Positions 1 to 9,281 of a stretch of 64,000 nucleotides of DNA are shown here, one piece after another. Under the pieces are notes generated by a model that was not told the DNA's origin, ran no database searches, and worked only from the letters and a program-made list of their open reading frames with translations. A program made the position numbers and the translations under genes. Within the stretch, counting starts at the first letter, position 1. Each line of letters starts with the position of its first letter. This stretch comes from Pseudomonadota bacterium. Lineage in GTDB: Bacteria > Pseudomonadota > Gammaproteobacteria > Steroidobacterales > Steroidobacteraceae. The DNA lies in assembly GCA_021777555.1 (NCBI GenBank), contig JAJYDK010000001.1, positions 1 through 64,000 of the forward strand, written 5' to 3'.

Positions 1-218
1 CGCAGCGTGGCCGCATCGTGCTCGAGCGTCTGCCGGCCTACGCTCCGGAAATGAACCCCGTCGAATGCATCTGGGGTTACCTCAAGCATCACGCCATGCC
101 CAACTACTGCGCCGCGAACTTCACCGATCTCGCCCAGCGCGCTCGCAGGAACCTGCGCTCGATGCAGCGACGTGCCACACTCGTGACCGCATTCTGGAAA
201 CAGGCGGAGATGTTTTGA
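1..218 (+). CDS. IS630-family transposase, C-terminal part
   Basis: The reading frame is open from the window edge (phase starts at base 3) to the stop at 216-218. It carries LPAYAPEMNPVECIWGYLK, the conserved C-terminal block of IS630/Tc1-like DDE transposases, in which the Glu of NPVE is the third catalytic acid. The rest of the gene lies outside the window, so I cannot tell whether the transposase is intact. The GTG at 18 used by the ORF track is internal to the protein. With the IS3 remnant just downstream, it marks the left flank of the polysaccharide locus as a site of past insertions. Confidence 0.85.
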   Translation, partial: QRGRIVLERLPAYAPEMNPVECIWGYLKHHAMPNYCAANFTDLAQRARRNLRSMQRRATLVTAFWKQAEMF

Positions 219-391
219 CATGGTCACGTACTTACGCAAGACTCGATTGGACAGATTTCTCATCGGGATAAGTGGATCTGTCGGCTTCGTTGATGGTCTC
301 TTCGATCTGTATTTTCGTCAATCGTTCCTACGCCGCGCAGTCTGACGCGCAGCGGCAGAAGCTCCGCGGAGCGTGCTTTCGGTGACACCGA
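219..391. other. no gene seen between IS remnants
   Basis: This stretch lies between the IS630 stop and the IS3 remnant. Short ORFs here show no recognisable motif. An IS630 terminal inverted repeat might be expected just after the transposase, but the partner end is outside the window, so none could be matched. Confidence 0.4.
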
Positions 392-555
392 TCATGCCGC
401 GAGCCTGCATTCTGCACGGCCGTAGTAAACATCGTCCGGGGTCTGGTAGTCCAGCGCCTGGTGGGTGCGCCGGGCGTTGTAGAAGTCAAAATACTCTGTC
501 AGTCCTCGTCGCAGCTGCGTTCCGGTCTCGTAGGCATGCAGGTAAATATTTTCGG
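392..555 (-). pseudogene. IS3-family transposase (OrfB) C-terminal remnant
   Basis: The minus-strand frame contains YFDFYNARRTHQALDYQTP, the typical C-terminal block of the IS3-family integrase-like OrfB, followed by the usual short tail to the stop. Homology is recognisable only from about NIYLHAYE onward. The 12-15 residues before it in the ORF track do not look like transposase, and the catalytic DDE core is absent. This is therefore a truncated remnant, probably inactive. No flanking inverted repeat was identified. Confidence 0.8.
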
Positions 556-825
556 TAGCTAAAGCAAAAGCGTCGATTTCGGAATTCCACAACAGACCGC
601 GCGTGCCTTGTCAATACAGCTCGTAGTAGCGGACTCGTTGGACGCCGACTCTTGGTCGGGTTGCATTGACTGCCTCTTCGAGGACGAGCGGTACAATCTC
701 TACAGGCTGCCTTCTGCTTGCTCGTCGGGGTGTCTTGGTGGGAGTCTCGTTGGTCCCGTGCCGAGCCTGCGGAATGTCGAGCGACCGCAGGCCGACGCGC
801 TCCTGGGCCTCGCGCATGACCCCGC
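556..825. other. no gene seen; region downstream of GT2 gene
   Basis: Only low-complexity shadow ORFs occur here. The stretch joins the broken IS3 remnant to the 3' end of the first glycosyltransferase gene and may include degraded insertion-sequence DNA. Confidence 0.35.
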
Positions 826-1794
826 TCAGCCATTTTGGGCGCCGGTTACGGAAGCGAGGATATTGAAGGTGGTCCGCGCAAAGCCTTTGAGCTTGCGTTT
901 GGGCGATCCGGGTAACTTAACCGCGCTCAGGTAGGACCTGATCCCTTCGATTCGACGCCCGGCTCGAATCAGCGCAGTCGCACTGTCGATATGGGCTTTT
1001 ACCAGCCGATCGTTCAGTGCAGCGCGCCGGCTCTCGGTGTCGGCGACGCCATGCAGGTACGATAGAGCCCTCGCTTTGTCCAACTCAATCAGCATTCCGG
1101 ACTCGTTTGTGATGTTCGAGTCGTGCCGCCGTATTTCCACGAGCACTTGAGGCAGCAGGGCGACCTTGCCGCGAACGAAGGTGCGCATGACGAATTCCGT
1201 GTCCGAGCCGATGTGAAGCGACTCGTTCATCCGCATGTCCGAGATGATGGCGCGCCGAAATACCATGCACTGCAAGTAGGCTGGAAATTCATGGAATTGC
1301 ACGAACGTCGAGAATGCGTCCCCTTCGAGAACGAACCCGCCTTTCAGGCTCCGCAGCCGCTTCTGGATGTGCGCGAACTCGCTGCAGAAGGTGAATTGCT
1401 CGTTGATGACCCTGCGAGGATTGTCCCTGATGCGTGCGAAGTTCGAGAAGCAGCACATGAGGCCTTCGTCCTCGGCCAACATCGCCATCTGTCTCTCGAG
1501 CATCGTATGCCGCCAGAGGTCGTCGGAGTCGAGAAATGTCAGATATTCACAGGACGCGATCGCGAGTCCCTTGTTGCGCGCAGCGGCGACGCCGCCGTGC
1601 GGTGTGGTCAGGTAGCGAATTCTAGGATCTTTGTAGGTGGATACGACATCTTTTGTGTGGTCGGTGGATCCGTCGTCGATTATTAGGATCTCGCTCGGCG
1701 AGAATGTCTGTGCAAGCACGGAGTCGATGCACTCGGCGATGTACTTGGCGCGGTTATAGGTGGGAATAATTACGGAAACGCTTGTGCTTCGCAT
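826..1794 (-). CDS. GT2 family glycosyltransferase (paralog 1)
   Basis: A 322-residue GT-A fold glycosyltransferase of family 2. It begins with [15 protein letters not shown], the nucleotide-binding strand of the family, then has IIDDGSTD and the metal-binding FLDSDD motif near residue 90. It most likely transfers a sugar from a nucleotide donor during synthesis of a surface polysaccharide; donor and acceptor cannot be read from sequence. There is no membrane segment, so it should be cytosolic or peripheral. It is strikingly similar along its whole length to the gene at 3141-4127 (shared [18 protein letters not shown]-like block and a PGSP.RKLKGFART tail). A 369-base gap separates it from the upstream paralog, so it may have its own promoter. 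Confidence 0.9.
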   Translation of the reverse strand: MRSTSVSVIIPTYNRAKYIAECIDSVLAQTFSPSEILIIDDGSTDHTKDVVSTYKDPRIRYLTTPHGGVAAARNKGLAIASCEYLTFLDSDDLWRHTMLERQMAMLAEDEGLMCCFSNFARIRDNPRRVINEQFTFCSEFAHIQKRLRSLKGGFVLEGDAFSTFVQFHEFPAYLQCMVFRRAIISDMRMNESLHIGSDTEFVMRTFVRGKVALLPQVLVEIRRHDSNITNESGMLIELDKARALSYLHGVADTESRRAALNDRLVKAHIDSATALIRAGRRIEGIRSYLSAVKLPGSPKRKLKGFARTTFNILASVTGAQNG

Positions 1795-2163
1795 AATAAA
1801 CTTTTGTTCTTGCGGAGGAGATTTAATCGCTGGCGGTTGGTGTTCCGGAAGTAAGCGGGTCAGGATCGTAAGCCTTGGGGGGCGACCTCATTCCGCGCAT
1901 CGAGGTAGGCTACGCGTCATTGATCGCTTTCGGAGAGCTATGGCGTCTGCCCTGCGACCCAATCCACATTGTCTCCGCAAAGAAGTCTCTCCAACAATTG
2001 TAAATCGCACCGATTATGAAGACACTGTGCTTCTTCATCGCCTCGCCCATCGGCACCATTTTCAATCGTAACGGGAGCTGGACCGGCGCATCCTGCGCCA
2101 CTTCTCATCCCCGACCTGGGAAGGTGAGGTCAGGCTGGCGTGATGTGGCCCATACCGATTCGT
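1795..2163. other. intergenic gap between GT2 paralogs
   Basis: This 369-base stretch looks more AT-rich than most of the window. It contains only a 63-codon minus-strand ORF (1910-2101) and shadow ORFs, with no known motif. The flanking genes are paralogs and the other paralog pair is separated by only 5 bases, so this gap may hold the promoter of the first GT2 gene or the eroded remains of a lost gene. Confidence 0.4.
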
Positions 2164-3135
2164 CTAGAGTGACTTGATTATATTATACAAGGTGCGTGCG
2201 AATCCGTTTACCTTGCGCGCTGGTGATCCCGGCATTCTGAGCGCCTTCACGTAGTGCCCGAGCGCGGCGGCCCTTTTTCCTTTGCCGATCAGCATGGAGG
2301 CGCAATCTAGATACGCCTTGATGATCCGGTCGTCCAAGGCCTTGCGCCGCGCGTCGTCATCAATGGCATTGCGCAACAGCAGGAACGCCTTCAGCTTGTC
2401 CTGGGCCATGGATGAAGTATCCCGGGTGACATTCGCATCGTGGCGTCTCACTTCGGCTAGCACCTCGGGCACGAAGGCGACGCCGCCCTTGAGGCTCACG
2501 CGCAGGAAGAATTCCAGGTCCTCACATTTGCGCAGGGATTCGTTAAGCCGCATGTTCGAAATTACAGAGCGGCGAAATGCGATGCACTGCAGGTAGGCGG
2601 GGACTTCTCCAAATCTCACCAGCTGGGTAAACGCATCACCCTCAATCGTGAATCCTTGTCCTTGCGCACAGGGTTTCGCGCTCACCGTCGAGAGTTCGGG
2701 GTAGAAGGTGAACTGATCGGGCAGCACCTGCCCGGTGGCCTCGACAAAGCGAACAAAGTTTGTGAAGGAGCAGGTGAGACGCGCGTCTTGGCTGAGGATC
2801 CCGATCTGCCGCTCGAGCATGTTCTCCCGCCATCGATCGTCGGAGTCAAGGAAGGTGACATATTCACAGGTGGAAAGCGAGATGCCCATATTGCGTGCCG
2901 CGGAGACCCCGCTGCGTGCTATGGGCACGTACCGGATCCTCGGGTCGGTATAGGCCGACACGACATTCGAGGTATCGTCCGTGGAGCCGTCGTCAACAAT
3001 GATGATCTGTTGTGGCGGGTCCGTCTGGGCCAGCACCGAGTCGATGCTCTCGGCGATGTAAGGGCCGCCATTGTACGTCGGAATTACAACGGATACGGTT
3101 GAGTCTGACACAATTTGGCGTTCCGGTCGGTTCAT
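2164..3135 (-). CDS. GT2 family glycosyltransferase (paralog 2)
   Basis: A 323-residue family 2 glycosyltransferase with the same plan as its neighbours: [19 protein letters not shown] at the N-terminus, [20 protein letters not shown] as metal-binding motif, an [10 protein letters not shown] block and a [14 protein letters not shown] tail. It diverges more from paralogs 1 and 3 than they do from each other, suggesting an older duplication. It starts only 5 bases after the stop of the GT2 gene upstream (3141-4127), so the two are surely cotranscribed. Role inferred: adding one sugar of a surface glycan. Specificity unknown. Confidence 0.9.
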   Translation of the reverse strand: MNRPERQIVSDSTVSVVIPTYNGGPYIAESIDSVLAQTDPPQQIIIVDDGSTDDTSNVVSAYTDPRIRYVPIARSGVSAARNMGISLSTCEYVTFLDSDDRWRENMLERQIGILSQDARLTCSFTNFVRFVEATGQVLPDQFTFYPELSTVSAKPCAQGQGFTIEGDAFTQLVRFGEVPAYLQCIAFRRSVISNMRLNESLRKCEDLEFFLRVSLKGGVAFVPEVLAEVRRHDANVTRDTSSMAQDKLKAFLLLRNAIDDDARRKALDDRIIKAYLDCASMLIGKGKRAAALGHYVKALRMPGSPARKVNGFARTLYNIIKSL

Positions 3136-3140
3136 GCGAG

Positions 3141-4127
3141 TTAGTGTTGGCGGCTGCCTCGAACCGAGGAGAGCATATTAACTGTGGTGCGTGCCAGGCC
3201 TTTCAGCTTGCGCGTGGGAGACCCGGGGGTTTTCAGTGCATTGATGTAGGACAACATCCCATCCATTCGGCGCCCTGTCCGTATGAGCGCCGTGGCGCTA
3301 TCAATATGTCCTTTCACTAGACGGTCGTTCAGTGCCGCGAGCCGATCTCCGGTGTCGACGACCTCACGAAGGTGCAGTAGCGCTCTAACCTTATCCTGCT
3401 CAATCAGGATTCCCGACTCGTTGGTAATGTTTGAATTGTGACGTCGTATGTCGGCGAGCACCTCCGGGAGCACGGCAACCTTTCCACGCATGAATGCACG
3501 CATGATGAATTCCGTGTCTTCGCCGATCCGAAGTGATTCGTTCATGCGCATGTCCGCGATGATGGATCTCCGGAACATGATGCACGGCGTGGCTGCGGGG
3601 AATTCGTGGAATCGGATGAAAGTCGCAAACGCGTCCCCGTCGAGAATGAACCCGTCGCCGGTGCGTCGCAATTCTTTGCTCAGGCCCGCGAACTCGGTGC
3701 AATACGAGAATTGCTCATTGATGATTTTCCGGGGCGCGTCCGTGAAGCGCGCGAAGTTCGTGAATGAACAAACCAGGCTCTCTTCTTGCTGCAGCATCGC
3801 CAGCTGCTTCTCGAGCATGGTGTCTCGCCACAAATCGTCGGAGTCGAGAAATGCCAGGTAATCGCCGCAGGCGAGGGCAATCCCCCTATTGCGGGCGGCG
3901 GCGATGCCGCCGTGCGGGACGGGGATGTACCGGACCCTGGTGTCCGAGTAGGCGGCGACGACGGATCGCGTGTTGTCCGTTGACCCGTCATCGATGATGA
4001 GAACCTCTTCCGCTGGGCGCGTCTGTGCCAGCACGGACTCGATGCTCTCCGCTATATACTTTGCGCGATTATAGGTGGGGATGATTACGGAAATGCTGGC
4101 GATTCGCACAATCGGCTCCAGTGTCAT
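3141..4127 (-). CDS. GT2 family glycosyltransferase (paralog 3)
   Basis: A 328-residue family 2 glycosyltransferase, with [30 protein letters not shown] and FLDSDDLW in the expected order within the first 110 residues. It is nearly collinear with paralog 1 (both have [22 protein letters not shown] or [10 protein letters not shown], and the PGSP.RKLKG tail), indicating a recent duplication in which the more divergent paralog 2 now lies between them. It follows the sulfotransferase gene by 36 bases on the same strand. A cytosolic transferase acting on a lipid-linked or nascent glycan is the best guess. Confidence 0.9.
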   Translation of the reverse strand: MTLEPIVRIASISVIIPTYNRAKYIAESIESVLAQTRPAEEVLIIDDGSTDNTRSVVAAYSDTRVRYIPVPHGGIAAARNRGIALACGDYLAFLDSDDLWRDTMLEKQLAMLQQEESLVCSFTNFARFTDAPRKIINEQFSYCTEFAGLSKELRRTGDGFILDGDAFATFIRFHEFPAATPCIMFRRSIIADMRMNESLRIGEDTEFIMRAFMRGKVAVLPEVLADIRRHNSNITNESGILIEQDKVRALLHLREVVDTGDRLAALNDRLVKGHIDSATALIRTGRRMDGMLSYINALKTPGSPTRKLKGLARTTVNMLSSVRGSRQH

Positions 4128-4163
4128 TCCGAAATTCGCTTGAATTGTATCGCGGCGTTGGAG

Positions 4164-5207
4164 TCATCGCGACCCGGCCATTACGGAATCCCCCAAGCCT
4201 GGCTTTCCGTGTAAGTCCCGGGGCGGCTCGCACGGCGGCTGCTGGCGCGGCTTGTCGTATCCAGCGTCTTGGAGAACTGTGCGTGTGGCAAGGTTGAGCA
4301 GAGCGCGGTCGATCAGCGGGAGCGAATCCTGCCGCAGGTGCGGTGTGGGTGGACGGTCGGACTTGATTTGGCCGATGCGCTTCATCTCCGAAGACCGTGG
4401 CACGGGCCAGCCTATGTATGATTCCAGTCGTGCGACTTCGGCCGGATCGTCGAGATCCTCGTACCGGATCAGTAATCCATTGACTTGCGCATATCCCTGG
4501 AGGTAGCCGCGAGTCATGTTGGCCCAGTTGCGACCGAACGCGTAGGGAGTGGACACGTAATTCGGCCAGTTGCGGGCCCAGTTTAGCCCCCACTCGCGGT
4601 ACGAGAGGTAGGCGTCGTGGGGATGGCGGTAGACGAATACGATCTTGCAGTTCGGAAACAGGACGCGCAGATAGGCGGCATGCTCGATGTTTAACCGGAC
4701 TTCTTTGAATCCCCAGTGCTTGCGTCCGGACTGCGCCGCCGGATCGGAGAACAGCTTGCGGTAGAAGGAACGATGCGCTTCGAAAAGTTGGTCGACATCC
4801 GGATAGAGATTGGCGGTCCAGGTGTCGGAGATCCTGTCGGCCGCCATACGGGAGAGGAAAAAGGAATCTGGAGGCCAATCGTGGGTGAACGCCCGAAACT
4901 GGTTGAGCAGGCCGTCGAAGATGTTTGAGTGTGCGAACGGCTCGCCCCATAGGAGCAAGTCTTCGTTGTGCGCCATGAGCATCCGCTGCAACAGGGTCGA
5001 GCCGGAGCGCCACCCGGCTGACAAGATGAACACCGGGCTGTCGTCCGCCGGGCGCTCCTCGCGAGCAGTTCGTTTGAGGGCGTCTTCCAGGCGAGATGGT
5101 ACATCGGCCCATAGGGTCGTGGCCTTGTAGGCGAGGCCCCAGGTGTGCCTCGGTCCTAGGATTGCCCTGATGATATCGCGCGACACCCGATCAATTGATC
5201 TGAGCAT
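4164..5207 (-). CDS. sulfotransferase family protein
   Basis: A 347-residue protein with the 5'-phosphosulfate-binding loop SAGWRSGSTLLQRML near residue 60 and the 3'-phosphate-binding segment VFVYRHPHDAYLSYREW near residue 195. Both are signatures of PAPS-dependent sulfotransferases. It would transfer sulfate from PAPS to a hydroxyl or amino group, and its position between glycosyltransferases and a UDP-sugar dehydrogenase suggests the acceptor is the polysaccharide made by this locus. No signal peptide or membrane span is evident. Other acceptors (lipids, small molecules) cannot be excluded. No PAPS synthesis genes are in the window. Confidence 0.87.
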   Translation of the reverse strand: MLRSIDRVSRDIIRAILGPRHTWGLAYKATTLWADVPSRLEDALKRTAREERPADDSPVFILSAGWRSGSTLLQRMLMAHNEDLLLWGEPFAHSNIFDGLLNQFRAFTHDWPPDSFFLSRMAADRISDTWTANLYPDVDQLFEAHRSFYRKLFSDPAAQSGRKHWGFKEVRLNIEHAAYLRVLFPNCKIVFVYRHPHDAYLSYREWGLNWARNWPNYVSTPYAFGRNWANMTRGYLQGYAQVNGLLIRYEDLDDPAEVARLESYIGWPVPRSSEMKRIGQIKSDRPPTPHLRQDSLPLIDRALLNLATRTVLQDAGYDKPRQQPPCEPPRDLHGKPGLGDSVMAGSR

Positions 5208-5232
5208 GAAGGTCGATCTCCGTCAGGTCGGC

Positions 5233-6510
5233 TCACAACCTTCCATCCACTTCGGCAGCCTTTAACACGTGTTTGATGTCATAGAGCACGTGATTCTTGC
5301 GGCAGAGCCTATGAATCTGTGCCGCGCCGAGCTCGTGGAATTCCTTGTGTGCGACTGCCACGACGGCGGCGTCGTAGCCGTTCTTGTGCAGAGAGCGGGC
5401 AAGGCGCAGCCCATACTCGTGCCGGCACTCCGCGGGGTCGGCCCAGGGATCAAAGGCATCGACTTGAGCGCCGTACTTCTCGAGCTCGCGCACCACATCG
5501 ATGACCTTCGAATTGCGGATGTCCGGGCAGTTTTCCTTGAAGGTGACGCCGAGCACCAGGATGCGAGAGCCATTGACCTGGATGCGCTTCAGGGTCATCA
5601 GCTTGACAATTTCGCCGGCGACGTGAATCGGCATGTTGTCGTTGAGGCGCCGTCCGGCAAGGATCATCTCCGGGTGGTAGCCGATCTCCTGCGCCTTGTG
5701 CGTCAAGTAGTAGGGGTCCACGCCGATGCAGTGACCGCCGACAAGCCCTGGCCGGAAGGGCAGGAAGTTCCACTTCGAGCCCGCGGCCAGCAGCACCTCC
5801 TCGGTGTCGATGCCGAGCCGGGCGAAAATAAGGGCAAGCTCGTTAATCAGAGCGATATTGACGTCGCGCTGCGTGTTCTCAATGACTTTGGCGGCCTCGG
5901 CTACCTTTATGCTCGGGGCTTTGTGAGTTCCCGCTGTGATAATTGACTTGTACAGGGAGTCGACGAACTCGGCTGCTTCAGGGGTGGAGCCGGAAGTCAC
6001 TTTCTTGATGGTGGGCAGGCGATGCATCTTGTCACCGGGATTGATGCGCTCGGGGCTGTAGCCAACGAAAAAATGCTTATTGAAAGTGAGGCCGGATTCG
6101 CGTTCCAGGATCGGAACGCAGACCTCTTCGGTGCAGCCGGGATAAACGGTTGATTCATAGACGACTACATCGCCCCTTTTTAGCACCTTGCCGACGCTGG
6201 TGCTGGCACCGGTCAATGGGCTTAAATCCGGTCGCTTGTAATTGTCGATAGGAGTCGGCACCGTAACAATGTACACCCGGCAAGACTTCATGTCCGCCAA
6301 GTCCGACGTAAATGAGAGGCGCGTGGCCGCGGCGAGCTCCTCCGGGTCAACCTCGAGGGTGCTGTCCCGCCCAGCCTGGAGCTCTTTGATGCGATCGGTC
6401 TTGATGTCGAACCCGATCGTCTCAAAATGCTTGCCGAGCTCAGCCGCGAGCGGCAGGCCGACGTAGCCGAGACCGACGACACCGATGCGGCATTTCCGCA
6501 ATTTCAGCAC
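5233..6510 (-). CDS. tviB: UDP-N-acetylglucosamine/UDP-glucose 6-dehydrogenase, TviB type
   Basis: A nucleotide-sugar dehydrogenase that oxidises C6 of a UDP-sugar twice with NAD+ to give a uronic acid donor. The N-terminal Rossmann motif [46 protein letters not shown], the catalytic-cysteine motif [12 protein letters not shown] and [12 protein letters not shown] all match the TviB/WbpA branch. The ORF track begins at 6726, but its first 72 residues have no family counterpart. GTG at 6510, preceded by GGGAG seven bases away, gives a 425-residue protein of normal family length. It heads the minus-strand run of sulfotransferase and GT2 genes, consistent with making the charged sugar for that glycan. 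Confidence 0.92.
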   Translation of the reverse strand: MLKLRKCRIGVVGLGYVGLPLAAELGKHFETIGFDIKTDRIKELQAGRDSTLEVDPEELAAATRLSFTSDLADMKSCRVYIVTVPTPIDNYKRPDLSPLTGASTSVGKVLKRGDVVVYESTVYPGCTEEVCVPILERESGLTFNKHFFVGYSPERINPGDKMHRLPTIKKVTSGSTPEAAEFVDSLYKSIITAGTHKAPSIKVAEAAKVIENTQRDVNIALINELALIFARLGIDTEEVLLAAGSKWNFLPFRPGLVGGHCIGVDPYYLTHKAQEIGYHPEMILAGRRLNDNMPIHVAGEIVKLMTLKRIQVNGSRILVLGVTFKENCPDIRNSKVIDVVRELEKYGAQVDAFDPWADPAECRHEYGLRLARSLHKNGYDAAVVAVAHKEFHELGAAQIHRLCRKNHVLYDIKHVLKAAEVDGRL

Positions 6511-6788
6511 GCGAATGCTCCCTGGTTTGGATATGGGTGAAGAGCTGAACAGCACGATAGCATACTGATTTGAAGCTGTGTTTTCAGCGGTACGTGGACG
6601 ATCAGTGCAATGGGCAGAACTTGCGTATCCAGGGCGGCCGGTCCTAAGGTCTTGGTGCCAGGAACCGCGCCGCGCACCCACCGTCGTTGCGGCCTGTGTC
6701 GGCACATGGCGCCAGCGTGGCTTCACATACTGGAGCTAGTTTAGACTAGGGGGCCTGTGCAGCCCGGCGCTTCACTCCGTCCCTCGCG

Positions 6789-7889
6789 ATGCGGGAGGGG
6801 TCCAAGGGCCGGTCCGCGGGGAATGCCTTTCCGCGAGTTCAGGTCGGGCGGACTCCTTTGAACAAGACCGCAAACATCATCGGGCACTACAATGGCGGGG
6901 GCCTGAGCCGCGACATCGACGTGCTGCGGACCGAGCTCGTCCAGTTAGGATGGAGCGTCGTGGTCAATGCGAAGCCCAAACGGCTGAATAGCGCGTCTTC
7001 CGTGGGACGCTTGCTCGGTGGGGTACAGATCAAACTTGCGAAGATGGCGGTTGAAGTGGGTATCTCGAAGCCCACCTTCGACCTGAATCTGCACTTCGAG
7101 GAAATAGACGCCGAGTGCATTCGATTCGCGAAGCGCAATATTCTGATCCCCAACCAGGAGTGGTTCCAGCAGTGGCAGTGCCGTTACTTGAGCCAGATGG
7201 ACGAAGTTTGGGTCAAGACACGCGTTGCGGAGCGCGCGTTCTCGAAATTCGGCTGCAAAGTGCGCTTCATGGGATGGGCTAGTGTCGACCGCAGGGTTGC
7301 CACTCTCCGTGGCCCCAAGACTCTGACGGCGCTGCACATCGCGGGGCGCAGCCGCGTCAAAGGCACTGAGGCGATCCTGGATGTCTGGGGTGAGAATCCA
7401 CAATGGCCGGTGCTCCGGGTGTTGCGCAGCATGCATGCCTACGATGGGCAGCCAATCTCATGGCGTAGCCGCCCGTCAGCGCCGAACATACAGATCATCT
7501 CGGAGCGGGTGGATGAGCGAACGCTCGGCCGCCTGCAGAATGAGAGCTCTATTCACCTGTGTCCAAGCGAGGTCGAGGGATTCGGGCACATCATTCAGGA
7601 GAGTACGAGCGTCGGGGCCGTGGTGATCGTCACGGATGCGCCGCCCATGAACGAAATGATCACGCCCGCAACAGGTATCCTTGTTGCGGCAGAGCGGTCC
7701 GAGCCGATGAGGCTCGGGCGCCGGTATTTCGTCGATCGGGCCGATCTGGCAAGGCAGATCAATGCTGTCCTTGGCATGACCGATGAGCAGCGTGAGTCGC
7801 TGGGGAGGGCTGCACGTCTCGAATTCGAGCAAAGCAATGCGGCGTTTCGCGTAAATCTGAAACATTACCTCGAGTCGATATATGGTTAG
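6789..7889 (+). CDS. glycosyltransferase, GT4-like (GT-B fold)
   Basis: A 366-residue protein with a GT-B glycosyltransferase layout. NIIGHYNGGGLSRDIDVL near the N-terminus resembles the donor/acceptor loop start, and the C-terminal half has IHLCPSEVEGFGHIIQES, the E-x7-E type donor-binding block of GT4 enzymes, followed by VIVTDAPPMNEMI. It is transcribed divergently from tviB. ATG at 6789 was taken, but homology seems to start around residue 24, where an in-frame TTG (6858) is a possible alternative start. A role in the same surface glycan is inferred from position; sugar specificity is unknown. Confidence 0.8.
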   Translation: MREGSKGRSAGNAFPRVQVGRTPLNKTANIIGHYNGGGLSRDIDVLRTELVQLGWSVVVNAKPKRLNSASSVGRLLGGVQIKLAKMAVEVGISKPTFDLNLHFEEIDAECIRFAKRNILIPNQEWFQQWQCRYLSQMDEVWVKTRVAERAFSKFGCKVRFMGWASVDRRVATLRGPKTLTALHIAGRSRVKGTEAILDVWGENPQWPVLRVLRSMHAYDGQPISWRSRPSAPNIQIISERVDERTLGRLQNESSIHLCPSEVEGFGHIIQESTSVGAVVIVTDAPPMNEMITPATGILVAAERSEPMRLGRRYFVDRADLARQINAVLGMTDEQRESLGRAARLEFEQSNAAFRVNLKHYLESIYG

Positions 7890-7985
7890 GCGAACACTAG
7901 ACCGAAGTTTTCATCCGGATCGATTGGGTCTTCGCTGACGCAAGCGCTCATAGAGCGGTGCACGGTGGCAATTTCGGAGCTTGGC

Positions 7986-8741
7986 ATGAGGCTCATCGAA
8001 TCCCTCAAGGCGGTAATTCCGGGGGAAGTCAAGGCGCTGGTAATGTCCGGACGAGCCTACTGGCGCAACCGCCGCTCGCCACGAACGGTGTTCTCCGACA
8101 TATACGCTGATAACTTATGGGGTGGCTCCGGGGATGAGCCGTTTTCGGGCGCGGGCTCCCGAGGCATAGCTGCGGTAGCCTATGTGGAGTGCGTTCAGTC
8201 GTTCATTGAGGCGCAATCCATACGGACAGTGGTCGACCTCGGCTGTGGCGACTTCTATATCGGCAAGCAAATCGCACAGGTATGCGAAGGCTATGTCGGT
8301 GTCGATGTCGTGCCGCGGGTTGTTCAGCGCAATGCGGCCCATTTTTCCAATGACCGAGTCCGGTTCACCTGCCTTGATATCGTGAAAGATTGTCTGCCGG
8401 CAGGCGACTTGTGTTTGCTTCGTCAGGTGCTACAGCATCTGTCGAATGTGCAGATCGGCAAGGTGCTGCGCAATGTTGCGCGCTATAGGCAGGTCATCAT
8501 CACAGAGCACTATCCGCCGGACGGTCAGGTTGTCGCGCGTAACGTGGACAAGGTTCCGAGCGCCGACACTCGGCTGTCTGTGGGTTCGGCCGTCTATCTT
8601 GCAGATCCCCCGTTCTCTCTTTCCAATCTTGAACTCCTCCTAGAGTGCCGCCTGCCTGAAAATCCGGACAACACCACTCCCGCGTACAAAGCCGGGGTGA
8701 TTCGAAGCTTTCTCTGGCGGCCTGGGTTCTCCGCGTCGTAA
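7986..8741 (+). CDS. class I SAM-dependent methyltransferase
   Basis: The protein holds the SAM-binding motif I VVDLGCGDFYIGKQIA, then YVGVDVV at the end of strand beta-2 and RFTCLDIVKD, the usual order of a Rossmann-fold class I methyltransferase, followed by LLRQVLQHLSN. ATG at 7986, preceded by GGAG seven bases upstream, is preferred over the GTG at 7965; the protein is then 251 residues. Its place at the end of the polysaccharide cluster suggests O- or N-methylation of a sugar or a small precursor, but the substrate cannot be derived from sequence. Confidence 0.8.
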   Translation: MRLIESLKAVIPGEVKALVMSGRAYWRNRRSPRTVFSDIYADNLWGGSGDEPFSGAGSRGIAAVAYVECVQSFIEAQSIRTVVDLGCGDFYIGKQIAQVCEGYVGVDVVPRVVQRNAAHFSNDRVRFTCLDIVKDCLPAGDLCLLRQVLQHLSNVQIGKVLRNVARYRQVIITEHYPPDGQVVARNVDKVPSADTRLSVGSAVYLADPPFSLSNLELLLECRLPENPDNTTPAYKAGVIRSFLWRPGFSAS

Positions 8742-8770
8742 ATGGTCGACGTGCAGTTCATCGTGTCGCT

Positions 8771-8790
8771 CACGACGTAATCGCGTCGTG
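8771..8790. terminator. hairpin after methyltransferase gene
   Basis: CACGACG and CGTCGTG form a perfect 7-bp stem with a six-base loop, 30 bases after the methyltransferase stop. No T-run follows, so Rho-independent termination is uncertain. Confidence 0.3.
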
Positions 8791-8948
8791 GGATGACGTT
8801 GCACATGGCGTTTTCAGCGACTTAAACATGGCCGTCCGCGTACCGCGTCTGAATTCGAATTAGGCAGTCTCTGTGCTGAGATGGCGCCATGCGGTGCGTG
8901 ATGCGCACACTTGTTTCGGAGCCGGTCGTGGCGGGGGCGGTGGGGAAA

Positions 8949-9281
8949 ATGATGGCAGAGACACTTGACAGTCGGGTCGCGACACTGGAATCCGACGTGG
9001 CCAACATCTCGATCAATGTGGCCGACATCAAGCTCGACCTGCGCGAGATGCGCGGGACCCTGGAGAGGAGATTCGAGGCCATCGATCGGAGATTCGCGAC
9101 CTTCTACCAGAAATTCATGAGCTTCGATCGAAAGTTCACGACCTTCGACCAGAAGTTCGATGGCAAGATTGCGACGCTCAATCAGAAGATCGATCACCTG
9201 GCGATCTGGCTGATCTCGACCCTGCTGGGCCTGGGAGCGGCCATCCTCGGAGCCATGGCGGCGGGTTTCCACTGGCTGTGA
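8949..9281 (+). CDS. heptad-repeat coiled-coil protein with C-terminal membrane anchor
   Basis: A small hypothetical protein of about 110 residues. After an N-terminal LESDVANISINVADIKLDLR helix it has successive heptads of the form xxFxxxD (RRFEAID, RRFATFY, QKFMSFD, RKFTTFD, QKFDGKI), a clear coiled coil. A single hydrophobic span, IWLISTLLGLGAAILGAMAA, ends the protein, so it looks tail-anchored in the inner membrane with the coil in the cytoplasm. ATG at 8949, right after GGGGAAA, is preferred to the tracked start at 8889. No enzyme motif is present. It could be a scaffold; its place just before the sugar transferase is only suggestive. Confidence 0.6.
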   Translation: MMAETLDSRVATLESDVANISINVADIKLDLREMRGTLERRFEAIDRRFATFYQKFMSFDRKFTTFDQKFDGKIATLNQKIDHLAIWLISTLLGLGAAILGAMAAGFHWL

